Assembly (NCBI GenBank): GCA_947488615.1
Contig: CANKZU010000002.1
Span: 62,001 to 126,000, forward strand
Direction of reading: 5' to 3'
Source: an uncultured Aurantimonas sp.
Lineage (GTDB): Bacteria > Pseudomonadota > Alphaproteobacteria > Rhizobiales > Rhizobiaceae
DNA length: 64,000 bases
This document shows, piece by piece, positions 13,514-23,900 of the stretch (position 1 is its first letter; each line of letters opens with the position of its first letter). The notes beneath the pieces were generated by a model, which had not been told where the DNA came from, ran no database searches, and worked only from the letters and a program-made list of their open reading frames with translations. A program made the position numbers and the translations under genes.

Positions 13514-13514
<1 letters not shown>

Positions 13515-14785
13515 CAGTAGGTCAGCCTGTCGATCATCGGTTTGGTCACCAGGCAGATTCCGCTCTCGGTTCGTCGAAATCGCTTGGCGTCGAGCTCCGG
13601 ATCTTCGCCGATCACCAGGCCGTCGGGGATATGGACGCCGCGATCGATGACGACATTCGAGATCCGGGCATGTCGGCCGATGTGGCATTGGGGCAGGACG
13701 ACCGCATGGTCGAGCCGCGAATAGGAGCTCTGGCGCACGCCGGTGAACAGCAGCGACCGGTTCAACATGCCGCCCGAGATGATGCAGTCACCGGAGACCA
13801 GCGAGGACACGGCCATTCCACGGCGTCCCTCCTCGTCATGGACGAACTTTGCCGGCGGCACGATCTCGGCATAGGTCCAGATCGGCCAGTCGCGGTCGTA
13901 GATGTCGAGCGGCGGGATGATGTCGGTGAGATCGATATTGGCCCGCCAGTACGCGTCGATGGTCCCCACGTCGCGCCAATAGGCTTCGGTGTCGGGCTCG
14001 GCCGCCGAGCGCACGACCGAAGCGCTGAAGCGATGGGCGTAGGCGCTGCCGTGCTTGACGATATGCGGGATGATGTCCTTGCCAAAGTCGCGGTTGGAGT
14101 CCGGATCGGCTGCGTCCCGGCGGAGCTGGTCCATCAGGAAATTGGTCTCGAACACATAGATGCCCATCGAAGCAAGAGCGGTGTCCGGCCGGCCGGGGAT
14201 CGCGGGCGGATCCGCTGGCTTCTCCACGAAATCGGTGATCTTGTAATTTTCATCGACATGCATGACGCCGAAGGCGACGGCCTCCATGCGCGGCACCTCC
14301 AGACAGCCGACGGTGACGTCCGCGCCGCTGTCGACATGCTGCTGCAGCATGACCTCGTAATCCATCTTGTAGATGTGGTCGCCCGCCAGAATGACGATGT
14401 AGCGCGGCGCGTAGTCCTCGATGATGTCGATGTTCTGATAGACCGCGTCCGCCGTGCCTTCGTACCACTGGGTTTCCGAGACACGCTGGCTGGCCGGAAG
14501 GATATCGAAGCTCTCGTTGCGGCCCGGCTTGAGGAAGTTCCAACCGTGCTGAAGATGACGGATCAGGCTGTGCGCCTTGTACTGAGTGGCGACGCCGATG
14601 CGGCGGATACCGGAATTGATGGCGTTCGACAGCGCGAAATCGATGATCCGCGTCTTGCCGCCGAAAAAGACGGCGGGCTTGGCCCGTGTATCGGTCATTT
14701 CCATCAGCCGGCTGCCACGGCCGCCGGCCAGCACATAGGCCATGGTGTCGCGAGCCAACGGTCCGGCGCGTCTGTTATCAGGCAT
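13514..14785 (-). CDS. glgC: glucose-1-phosphate adenylyltransferase
   Basis: GlgC, 423 residues, makes ADP-glucose from glucose-1-phosphate and ATP, the committed and allosterically controlled step of glycogen synthesis. Seen are the nucleotide-binding [34 protein letters not shown] and VEKPADPP motifs, and the left-handed helix end with [16 protein letters not shown]. The start ATG at 14785 has a strong GGAGG seven bases upstream on the coding strand. A 180-bp gap separates it from glgP, so a promoter of its own is possible there; I see no convincing -35/-10 pair. Confidence 0.95.
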
Positions 14786-14965
14786 GGTTCCTCCCACAAA
14801 TTTTTGCAGGGCGGCCCGAGCGTCGTTCGCCGCGATCCGTTGATCCGACTGCGAATGCTTTCTTGTCCCGCTCCCGTCCTTAGAGAGCACGATATAGAGC
14901 ACGCGGGTCAAGCCGCCACAGGAAGTCAGCGTCGCCGAACGCCGCACGAAGCGGGGTTTAGGGGG

Positions 14966-17467
14966 TTATCGATCGTCGCTCGGACCAGCTTTCCAGATGT
15001 CGCGCGCATATTCCCGGATCGAGCGATCGGAGGAGAACCAACCCATCCGGGCGGTGTTGTGGACCGCTTTCGCCTGCCATTCGTCCGGGCGTTGCCACAG
15101 GGCGTCGAGCTGGCGCTGGGTGTCCCAATAGGCCTTGAAGTCGGCGCAGGTCATCCACCAGTCGTTGTTGTAGAGGTTCGACACCAGGGAATGGTAACGG
15201 GACGGGTCGTCGGGCGAGAACACGCCGGAGGAAATCGCGTCCAGCACCTCGCGAAGCAGCGGCTGTCCCTCGATGATCGAGCGACCGCTATGGGTTTCGC
15301 GCCGGCGTTCTGCCACCTGTTCGGCGGTCAGGCCGAAGATGAAGATGTTGTCCTCGCCCAGATGCTCCAGCATCTCGACATTGGCGCCATCGAGGGTTCC
15401 GATGGTGAGCGCGCCGTTGAGCGCGAACTTCATGTTCCCGGTGCCCGACGCCTCGAGCCCGGCGGTGGAGATCTGTTCGGACACATCGGCCGCCGGCATG
15501 ATGATCTCGGCGAGGCTGACATTGTAGTTCGGGATGAACACGACCTTCAGCAGGTCGCGCACCGAGGGATCCGAATTGATCATCTGCGCGACGTCGTTGG
15601 CGAGATGGATGATTTCCTTGGCCTGGGCGTAACTCGGCGCGGCCTTGCCGGCGAAGATTTTCACCCGCGGCGTCCAGTTGTGCTCGGGATGGGCGCGGAT
15701 CTGGTCGTAGAGCGCGATCGCCTCGATGATGTTGAGGAATTGCCGCTTGTACTCGTGAATGCGCTTGACGTGGATGTCGAAGATCGCGTCGGGGTCGACG
15801 CTGGTCGCCATCCGTTCGCCGATGAGGTCCGACAGCCGCTCCTTGTTGCGGCGCTTGACCGCCGCGAAACGCTCGCGAAAGCCGGAATCGTCGGCGAGCG
15901 CGTCGATCTCGCGGATTTTCTCGATGTCGTCGAGAAAGCCAGGCCCGATCGCGTCGGTGATCAAGGCTGTGAGGTCCGGGTTCGCCTGCATCAGCCAGCG
16001 CCGCGGCGTGACGCCGTTGGTCTTGTTCTCGATCCGGTCGGGATAGAGCTCGTGCAGATGATGGAAGACGGTCTCCTTCATCAGCTCCGTGTGAAGCGCC
16101 GAGACGCCGTTCACAGCGTGGCTGCCGACGAAGGCGAGCTGGCCCATGCGCACCCGTCTTCCGTTGCCCTCGTCGACCAGCGAGATCGCCGCGATCTTGG
16201 CGTCGTCGAAACCCTTGTCCTGCGCGGCTTCGCGGATGACGTTGGCGTTGATGGCGTAGATGATCTGCATCTGCCGCGGCAGCAGCCGCTCGAACAGATG
16301 GATCGGCCAGTGCTCCAGCGCTTCCGGCAGCAGGGTGTGGTTGGTGTAGGAAAAAGTCGCCCGCGTGATCTCCCAGGCGGCATTCCATTCGAAGCCGTGG
16401 ACGTCGATCAACAGCCGCATCAATTCGGCGACGGAGACCGCAGGATGGGTGTCGTTGAGCTGGATCGCGACCTTGTCGGCGAGGTTCGACAGGCTACTGT
16501 TTTTTTCGAGGTGGCGCTTGATGACGTCCTGGAGCGAGGCGGAGGAGAAGAAATACTCCTGCCGCAGGCGCAATTCCTGGCCGGCTTGATGGGAGTCGGC
16601 GGGATACAGCACCCGGGTGATCGCCTCGGCCTTGTTGGATTCGACCAAGGCGCCGATGTGGTCGCCGGAGTTGAAGGCATCGAGCAGGATCGGGTCGAGC
16701 GCCTGGGCGCTCCACAGCCGCAGCGTGTTCACCTGTTCGCCGCGCCAGCCCACGATTGGCGTGTCAAAGGCGACGGCAAGGACCCGCTCGGCTGGCCGCC
16801 AGACCTGCCGTGCCGGATGGCCGGGCTCCTGTATCGATACGACCTTGCCGCCGAAGCCGATTTCGTAGGCGGAATCGCGTCGCTCGAACTCCCACGGATT
16901 TCCGTGGACGAGCCAGGTTTCCGGCAGTTCGACCTGCGCGCCGTCGGCGATCTCCTGACGGAAGAAGCCGTGGACGTAGCGAATGCCGTAGCCGAAGCCG
17001 GGAATGCCGGTCGAAGCCATCGATTCCATGAAGCAGGCGGCAAGCCGGCCTAGGCCGCCATTGCCGAGCGCGGCGTCCGGCTCGAGCAGCTCCACCATGT
17101 CGAGCTCGACACCATAGCGGGCGAGGGCCTCGCGGATCTGTTCGGTCAGCCCGAGATTGCTGATCGCGTCGCGCAGCATCCGGCCGATCAGGAATTCCAT
17201 CGACAGGTAGCAGACCTGTTTCTCATTGCTGGCCGCGATCCGGTCGGCGGATTCGAACCAGTGGTCGATAATGCGGTCGCGGACGGCGAGCGTCGTGGCG
17301 CGCAGCCAGTCGTATTTGCGCGCCGCTTCCGGGTGCTTGCCGATCGAATAGGTCAGCTTCTCGACGATCTGCCGCGCCAACGTGTCGGGGTCGTTGAGCC
17401 GGGGCTCCAGCTTTGCCGCGCCGTTGCCGTTGAGCGCGGCTTCGGCCGTCTTGAGCGTTGCGGACAT
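14966..17467 (-). CDS. glgP: glycogen/starch phosphorylase
   Basis: A GT35 phosphorylase of 833 residues that releases glucose-1-phosphate from alpha-1,4-glucan. The pyridoxal-phosphate lysine lies in EASGTGNMKFALNGALTIG near residue 680. The N-terminal GNGGLGRLAACFMESMA and NDTHPAVSVAELMR blocks are intact. The start at 17467 overlaps the pgi stop (ATGA), so it is coupled to glucose-6-phosphate isomerase. In rhizobia glgB normally follows glgP; here the next gene is glgC. Confidence 0.94.
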   Translation of the reverse strand: MSATLKTAEAALNGNGAAKLEPRLNDPDTLARQIVEKLTYSIGKHPEAARKYDWLRATTLAVRDRIIDHWFESADRIAASNEKQVCYLSMEFLIGRMLRDAISNLGLTEQIREALARYGVELDMVELLEPDAALGNGGLGRLAACFMESMASTGIPGFGYGIRYVHGFFRQEIADGAQVELPETWLVHGNPWEFERRDSAYEIGFGGKVVSIQEPGHPARQVWRPAERVLAVAFDTPIVGWRGEQVNTLRLWSAQALDPILLDAFNSGDHIGALVESNKAEAITRVLYPADSHQAGQELRLRQEYFFSSASLQDVIKRHLEKNSSLSNLADKVAIQLNDTHPAVSVAELMRLLIDVHGFEWNAAWEITRATFSYTNHTLLPEALEHWPIHLFERLLPRQMQIIYAINANVIREAAQDKGFDDAKIAAISLVDEGNGRRVRMGQLAFVGSHAVNGVSALHTELMKETVFHHLHELYPDRIENKTNGVTPRRWLMQANPDLTALITDAIGPGFLDDIEKIREIDALADDSGFRERFAAVKRRNKERLSDLIGERMATSVDPDAIFDIHVKRIHEYKRQFLNIIEAIALYDQIRAHPEHNWTPRVKIFAGKAAPSYAQAKEIIHLANDVAQMINSDPSVRDLLKVVFIPNYNVSLAEIIMPAADVSEQISTAGLEASGTGNMKFALNGALTIGTLDGANVEMLEHLGEDNIFIFGLTAEQVAERRRETHSGRSIIEGQPLLREVLDAISSGVFSPDDPSRYHSLVSNLYNNDWWMTCADFKAYWDTQRQLDALWQRPDEWQAKAVHNTARMGWFSSDRSIREYARDIWKAGPSDDR

Positions 17468-19119
17468 CAGGAACCTCTCATGGTGCGAATCGCCGCGATC
17501 AGCCCGGACGTTGAGCCGTCCCGGCCGTCGGCCTCCGCTTCGCCGGTGACCACCGGCACAAGTTTCATCGCCAGTTCCTTGCCGAGCTCGACGCCCCACT
17601 GGTCGAATGCGTTGATGCCGTAAAGCTGCGCCTCGACGAAGACGCGGTGCTCATAGAGCGCGATCAGGCGACCGAGCGTCGCCGGATCGAGCTGCCGGTA
17701 GATGATGGTCAGCGACGGCCGCTCGCCGGGGAATACCCGGTGCGGCGCGATCTGTTCGGCCTCGGCCTCGCTCCGCCCGGCCGCGACGAGTTGCTCGCGA
17801 GCCTCGTCGAGCGTACGGCCGCGCATCAGCGCCTCGCTCTGAGCCAGACAATTCGCCAGCAGAAGGTTTTGGTGGGTCTGCATATCGGACGGCTCGTGAG
17901 CGCGCGCGCCGACAAGAAATTCGACCGGAGCGACGTCGGTCCCTTGATGCAGGAGCTGGAAAAACGCGTGCTGCCCGTTGGTCCCCGGTTCGCCCCAGAC
18001 GACCGGGCCGCTGACCGCGACCGGCTGGCCGTCGTGCCGCACCCGCTTGCCGTTCGATTCCATGTCGAGCTGCTGGAGATAGGCCGGAAAGCGGGCAAGC
18101 CGCTGATCATAAGGAATGATCGCCCGCGTCGGATAGTGGCAGGCGGCGCGGTGCCAATAGCCGACGAGGCCAAGCAGAACGGGAAGATTTTCGCCGAGCG
18201 GCGCGGTCTTGAAGTGCTGGTCGACATCGCGCGCGCCGGCGAGGAATTCGCGGAAACGCTGCGCGCCGATGGCGATCATCAGCGGCAGGCCGATCGCCGA
18301 CCAGATCGAATAGCGTCCGCCGACCCAATCCCAGAAGCCGAAGACGCGATCTTCGGGGATGCCGAAACTCGCGACCTTGTCGAGGGCGGTGGAAACCGCG
18401 GCGAATTGCTCGGCAACCGCCGCCTCGCCGAGCGCGGCGACGAGCCAGCGCCGCGCCGTGTCGGCATTGGTCATCGTCTCGATGGTGGTGAAGGTCTTCG
18501 AGGCGACGATGATCAGCGTCGTCGCAGGATCGAGGTTCTTGAGCGTGTCGGCGATGTGGGCGCCGTCGACATTCGAGACGAAATGGATGCGCGGGCCGTC
18601 GTGATAGGGCGCCAGCGCGAGCGTCGCCATGGCAGGTCCGAGATCCGAGCCGCCAATTCCGATGTTGACCACGTCGGTGATGGCGCCGTCGTGCGCGCCG
18701 CGGACCCCGCCATTGCGGATGCGTTCGGCGAACGCGCCCATCGCGCGCAGGACGTCTTCGACTGCGCCGCTGACCGGCTCGCCGTCCGCCCTGTATCCAT
18801 CCTTGGGCTCGCCCCGGAGCGCGACATGGAGAACCGAGCGGTCCTCGGTTGCGTTGATCCGCTCGCCGTCGAACATCGCATCCCGCCGCCCTTCGATCCC
18901 GCGCTCGCGCGCCAGATCGAGCAGCGCGGCGCGGGCTGGCGCGTCGATGGCGGTCTTGGAATAGTCGAGAACGAGGTCGCCGAGACGCGCCGAAAAACGC
19001 GAGAAGCGGTCGGGATCGGCGGCGAACAGCGGCCGGATCCCGCGCGCGAGCGCCTTGGTCGCGATGGCGCGAAGCTCGCCGCCGTCGTTGCTGATGATGG
19101 AATCTGTCGCCTGGCTCAT
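17467..19119 (-). CDS. pgi: glucose-6-phosphate isomerase
   Basis: Pgi, 550 residues, interconverts glucose-6-phosphate and fructose-6-phosphate. Signature segments [19 protein letters not shown] near residue 150, [16 protein letters not shown] near residue 270 and the C-terminal [15 protein letters not shown] are all present. The start [20 protein letters not shown] at 19119 was chosen because the longer in-frame extension has no family similarity. It is the first gene of the glycogen operon; its promoter should lie in the 258-bp gap 19120-19377. Confidence 0.94.
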   Translation of the reverse strand: MSQATDSIISNDGGELRAIATKALARGIRPLFAADPDRFSRFSARLGDLVLDYSKTAIDAPARAALLDLARERGIEGRRDAMFDGERINATEDRSVLHVALRGEPKDGYRADGEPVSGAVEDVLRAMGAFAERIRNGGVRGAHDGAITDVVNIGIGGSDLGPAMATLALAPYHDGPRIHFVSNVDGAHIADTLKNLDPATTLIIVASKTFTTIETMTNADTARRWLVAALGEAAVAEQFAAVSTALDKVASFGIPEDRVFGFWDWVGGRYSIWSAIGLPLMIAIGAQRFREFLAGARDVDQHFKTAPLGENLPVLLGLVGYWHRAACHYPTRAIIPYDQRLARFPAYLQQLDMESNGKRVRHDGQPVAVSGPVVWGEPGTNGQHAFFQLLHQGTDVAPVEFLVGARAHEPSDMQTHQNLLLANCLAQSEALMRGRTLDEAREQLVAAGRSEAEAEQIAPHRVFPGERPSLTIIYRQLDPATLGRLIALYEHRVFVEAQLYGINAFDQWGVELGKELAMKLVPVVTGEAEADGRDGSTSGLIAAIRTMRGS

Positions 19120-19342
19120 TCTGGCTGCTATCCGCCGTGTGTGTGTTTTCGCCCAGCCCCCGATCCCCGCTTGGTCGGGGCCTTTTAAGCGCGTTGGGCA
19201 CGAGAGGCAAACGATCCGGCTGTGGAAAACTGACGCATTTTCGAGCAATGGGAAAATCTGCAACACAATTCATCGACCGTCCAAGTGGGTCCGTGGCTGT
19301 TTCCTTGGATGCGGAGACGTTTTGTCAGCCGGGTTGGAGCGA

Positions 19343-19370
19343 GGAGGCCGCTGGTCGAACAACGGCCTCC
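19343..19370 (-). terminator. hairpin after the aldehyde dehydrogenase gene
   Basis: A perfect 8-bp inverted repeat (GGAGGCCG / CGGCCTCC) with a 12-base loop begins 8 bases after the stop of the aldehyde dehydrogenase gene on the minus strand. There is no following T-run, so it is either a weak intrinsic terminator or an mRNA-end stabiliser. Confidence 0.45.
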
Positions 19371-19377
19371 CCAATGA

Positions 19378-20739
19378 TCAGTCGATCGTGACGGTCTTGG
19401 CGTTCATGAAGGCGTGAATGCCCTCGTGGGACAACTCGCGCCCATAGCCGGATTTCTTGACGCCGCCGAAGGGAAGCCGCGAATCGGAGGCGGTCATGCG
19501 GTTGATATGGGTGCCGCCCTGATCAAGGTCGCGGACGAAACGCTCCTGCTCCTTCGCCTCGGTCGTCCAGACCGAGCCGCCAAGCCCGAATTCGGAATCG
19601 TTGGCCAGCGTGATCGCGTCGTCGATAGAACGCACCTTGAAGAAGATCGCGCAGGGACCGAACAATTCCTCGCGATAGGCGGGCGCCGCCTCCGGAACAT
19701 CCGCGAGAATCGAGGGCTGGAAGAAGTAGCCCGGCCCTTCTGGCGCGCTGCCGCCGGTGACCAGCCTTGCGCCGGCCTTCGTGGACCGCGCGATCTGGTC
19801 GTCGATGTCCTCGACGCCGGCCTTCATGGCGAGCGGCCCCATGCCGGTGTCGTCGGCCATCGGATCGCCGAGCTTGATGGCTTCGACCTTTTCCTGGTAG
19901 CGGCCGAGATAGTCGTCATAGACGTCCTCGTGCACGATGAAGCGCTTGGCGGCGATGCAGCTCTGGCCGCTGTTCTGCATCCGGGCCGTGACGCCGACAT
20001 CGACCGCCTTTTTGATATCGGCCGAGGGCATGACGATGAACGGGTCGGAGCCGCCGAGTTCGAGCACCGTGGTCTTGATCTGCGAGCCGGCCGTCGCGGC
20101 GACGGCCGAGCCGGCGCCCTCGCTGCCGGTGAGCGTGGCGGCGCGAATCCGGTCGTCCTTGAGGATGCGCTCCACCTTGCCGGAGGAAATCAGCAGCGTC
20201 TGGAAGACGCCCTGGGGCGCTTCGGCGTCGAGGAAGATCTTCTCGATCTCCAGCGCGCACTGGCTGACGTTGGAGGCGTGTTTCAGGATGCCGACATTGC
20301 CGGCCATGATCGCCGGCGCGGCGAAGCGGAAACACTGCCAGTAGGGGAAGTTCCACGGCATCACCGCGAGCACCGGCCCGATCGGCAGATAGGCGACGTA
20401 GTTCGACTTCGCCGGCCCGGGGCGATGGTCGTCGGCGAGAAGCTTTTCGCCTTCTTCGGCATAATAGCGGCAGGCCGTGGCGCATTTTTCGACCTCGGCC
20501 ACCGCTTCCTTCAGCCGCTTGCCCATTTCGCGCGTCGCGACGCGGGCGAGTTCGTCCTTGCGGCGCTCCAATTCGTCGGCCGCCCGCAACAGGACCTCGG
20601 CCCTGCGGGAATAGGACGAAGTTCGCCACTCGCGAAACGCGCTGTCGGCATTGGCGAGGGCGCGATCGATGTCCTGATCGGTGTGCTCGGCGAATTTTTC
20701 GATGGTCTCGCCCGTCGCCGGATTGATGCTTGTCGGCAT
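19378..20739 (-). CDS. NAD(P)-dependent succinate-semialdehyde dehydrogenase family enzyme
   Basis: An aldehyde dehydrogenase of 453 residues with the cofactor-site MPWNFPYWQ, the general-base region [11 protein letters not shown] and the nucleophile cysteine in [11 protein letters not shown]. The closest type is the short SSADH branch (E. coli Sad/YneI), which starts directly with [10 protein letters not shown] and lacks the longer N-terminus of GabD. It would oxidise succinate semialdehyde to succinate. The start ATG 20739 has GGGAGAA just upstream. It stands alone; no GABA transaminase is adjacent, so the physiological substrate is not proven. Confidence 0.85.
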   Translation of the reverse strand: MPTSINPATGETIEKFAEHTDQDIDRALANADSAFREWRTSSYSRRAEVLLRAADELERRKDELARVATREMGKRLKEAVAEVEKCATACRYYAEEGEKLLADDHRPGPAKSNYVAYLPIGPVLAVMPWNFPYWQCFRFAAPAIMAGNVGILKHASNVSQCALEIEKIFLDAEAPQGVFQTLLISSGKVERILKDDRIRAATLTGSEGAGSAVAATAGSQIKTTVLELGGSDPFIVMPSADIKKAVDVGVTARMQNSGQSCIAAKRFIVHEDVYDDYLGRYQEKVEAIKLGDPMADDTGMGPLAMKAGVEDIDDQIARSTKAGARLVTGGSAPEGPGYFFQPSILADVPEAAPAYREELFGPCAIFFKVRSIDDAITLANDSEFGLGGSVWTTEAKEQERFVRDLDQGGTHINRMTASDSRLPFGGVKKSGYGRELSHEGIHAFMNAKTVTID

Positions 20740-20905
20740 GGCTTTCTCCCCTGTCGTCAAGACCGCAGCCTTACGCGGTCTGCCTTGTCGAGGTGGCAAC
20801 TAGCACAGGTCGCTCGATCCGACAGGCACGAAAGTGCTGATTGCCGATGCGATGGGATCGAGGGACGGGCGAATCGGACCCATCTGTTTCGCGCGGATTC
20901 GGCGA

Positions 20906-23900
20906 TCAGAACTCGCCTTCGTAGAACACCCCGACCTCGCCACCGCCGGTCGCCGTCACCGCGCCGCGTGCCTTGAGTCCTGACCCGAGATCGAGATCGA
21001 TCGCCACCCGTCCGGTCGAATCGACGCCGAGATAGGTGTTCTCGTTGAGATATTTGCCGACGCCGACGGCCGTCTGGCCATCCTTCGTCGTCTTGATGTC
21101 CAGGTCGTCTACGCCGATCTGCGAGCGCAGATTGTCGAGGAGGCCGCTCGACCCGCCAATGCCGGCAAGCGATGCGGCGAGTTCGGCGAGCTGGGCGATC
21201 TGCAGCGGCGAAAGGTCGGACGTGCCCTGATTGAAAATCAGTCGCGCCAGCACTTCGTCCTGAGGCAGGAGGGGCGTTGAGGAAAAGGTGAAGCTCGGAT
21301 CGTTGGCGGGGCCAGTCACTGCGATGAACACCGTGGTATCACCCGCCTGAGACCGGGCGACCAGGTCGAGGACCGGAACCAGACTGCCGGTGAAGGTCAG
21401 CCGGCCTCGATCGAAGTCGAGGCGCTTGCCGAGGATCACGAATCGACCGCGCTGCAATTCGAACCCGCCGACGATGCGCGGCGCCTTGGCCGAGCCGGTG
21501 ATGACGATCGAACCGCCAAGTTCGACATCGAGGCCGCGACCGCGCACGAACACCCGCGACGGTGCATTGAAGGTCAGGTTGAAGTTGATACCGCTGCGCT
21601 GGGCGCCGGCGCCCTGGTTAGGGTTGATCTCGCGCTGCTGCTCGTAGACGGCCGGTTTGGCGTTGCGATGGGTGACATCGATCCGGGCCAGCGAGCCAGG
21701 CAGCTTGTCCGGGATCAGGACGTTGATTTCGTCCGCATTGATCGTGCCTGCGAGCAGCGGCGTGCCCGCGAGCGGACCGGTCAAGGTCAGCTCGGCGCTC
21801 AGCTGTGCGGCGACGAGTTCGCCGTCATTGTAGCGACCGGCGACCAGTCGGATCGCGATGTCCGCCGGAAACCCGTTGGCGAGGCCGACCGAACCGGAGA
21901 TCGAGAGCGTTCCGCCGGAGGAGAGCGAGGCATTGAAGGACTGGATCGTTGCGGTCTGGCCGTTGAGGGCGATCGTTGCCGCGATGTCGTTGATCGCGAG
22001 GTTCAGGCCCGTGTCGACAAACCTTGCGCCGGATGTAGAGAGCGTTCCGACGACGTTGGGCTGGCTCGCAGGGCCGGTTACGCGCGCGTTCAACTGCACA
22101 TTGCCCTGGATCGACCGACCACCCTCGGCCAGGATGCGGTTGGCCAGCGACAGCGGCGCGGTGCCGTTCAGCGACAGGTCGAGCTGCGGGGTGCCGGCGA
22201 TATTCACCGAGCCGGAAACCGCCAAATCGACGCCGCTGCCGGACAGATTGGCCGTCGTGGTGACGATTCTGTTCGCGAACTGGCCATTGGCGGAGACGGT
22301 GAGCGCGCCGACGCCGGCATCCCGTGTCTGCTGGATGGAAAGACCGGATCCGTTGAGGTCGTAGGTGACCGACGGATTGGAGGGGGAACCCGAAGCGCGC
22401 ACGGTGCCGTTGATCGTTCCCTGCGGCGCGATCCCGGGCGCAGCCGCGGCGGCAATCGAGGCCGGCAGGTTGCGGATGTCGGCATCGATGGCGAGGGCGG
22501 TCGCGCTGGCGGAGCCGCTGAGGTTGATTGTGCCGCCGCCGACATTGGCGGTCGCGGTCTGGAGACGGAGGGTTCCGCCGGCATAGGTTCCCGCCGCGGT
22601 GGCGTCGATCGCCGGCGCGCCGGCGCCGCGGCTTTGCGCGACCGACACGTTCGAGGCCGAAATGTCGAACCGTGCGTCGGGATCGGAAATCGATCCTGTC
22701 GCGGACGCGGTTCCCGATACCGTTCCTTGGGCACCGAGCCCGCTAACGAAGCCGTTGGCGAGACCGACCGGAACCTGGTTCAGGGTCACGTCCAGATCGA
22801 GCGTCCGCCCGACCGTTCCCGACGCGACGAGCGAGCCGTCGCCGACGCGAATGTCGGCGGTGCCGATCGTGGCGATGCCGTCGGCATAGGTGCCGGATGC
22901 CTTCAGGCTCAGAGGCGCGACGCCCGATTGGGCGATCTGCCGCGTGGTGATGCCCGATCCGGTGAGATCGAACGTGGCGCGTGGATCGGAGATGGACCCG
23001 GTGGCGGTTGCGGTTCCCGAAAGCGTTCCTTCGGCATTGAGATCCGGCACGAAGCCATTGGCGAGGCCGACGGGAAGCTGGTCGAGTTTGAGTTTGAGAT
23101 CGAGAGTTTGTCCGACAGTGCCGGAGGCCGTCAACGAACCGTTACCGACCTTGACGTTGGCGGTATCGATTGTGGCCGTCCCATCGGCGTAGGCGCCGGC
23201 GAGATCGAGACTGAGTGGCGCGACGCCGGATTGGGCGATCTGCCGCGTCGTGATGCCCGACCCGGTGAGACCGAATTCGGCTTGCGGGTCGGAGATGGAG
23301 CCGGTTGCCGCGGCGGAGCCGGAGATCGTGCCGGTTGCGCCGAGTCCGTCGACGAAACCGTTCGCCAAGCCAACCGGAATCTGGTTGACGGCGATCTTGA
23401 GGTCGAGCGCCTCGCCGACGGTGCCTGTGGCCTTGAGGGTCCCGTCACCGACCCGAACGTCCGCGGTCTCGATGGTCGCCGTGCCGTTGGCATAGGAGCC
23501 GGCGGCCTCGAGACTGAGCGGCGCGACACCGGACTGCGCGATCTGCCGGGTGGTGATGCCGGTGCCGGACAGATCGAAACGCGCCCTCGGGTCGGAGAGT
23601 GAACCGGTCGCTGTGGCCGTGCCCGAGATCGTGCCCGTGGCGCCGAGATTCGGCACGAAGCCGTTGACAAGACCCACGGGGATTTCGTTGGCGGCGATGT
23701 TGAGATCGAGCGTCTCACCGACGGTGCCGTTGGCGGTGAGCGAACCGGAGCCGACGGCCATCTTGGCTTCGTCGAGTTTCACCGTGCCGTCGGCAAGGCG
23801 TCCGGCCGCCGTCAGGTCGAGTGGTTCGATGCCGCTTTGGGCGATCGCCGGCGCGGTGATGCCGGAACCCGTCAGCGAGAATTCGGCGCTGGGGTCATCG

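Noticed and set aside
13631..17053. 1140-codon plus-strand frame opposite glgC-glgP
   Set aside because: Runs across two well-identified minus-strand genes and their intergenic gap with no recognisable domain; an artefact of high GC content.
19160..19190. Plus-strand hairpin CCCCG-CTTGGT-CGGGG followed by CCTTTT upstream of pgi
   Set aside because: It resembles a terminator, but no plus-strand gene precedes it; it lies in the promoter side of pgi and the stem is only 5 bp.
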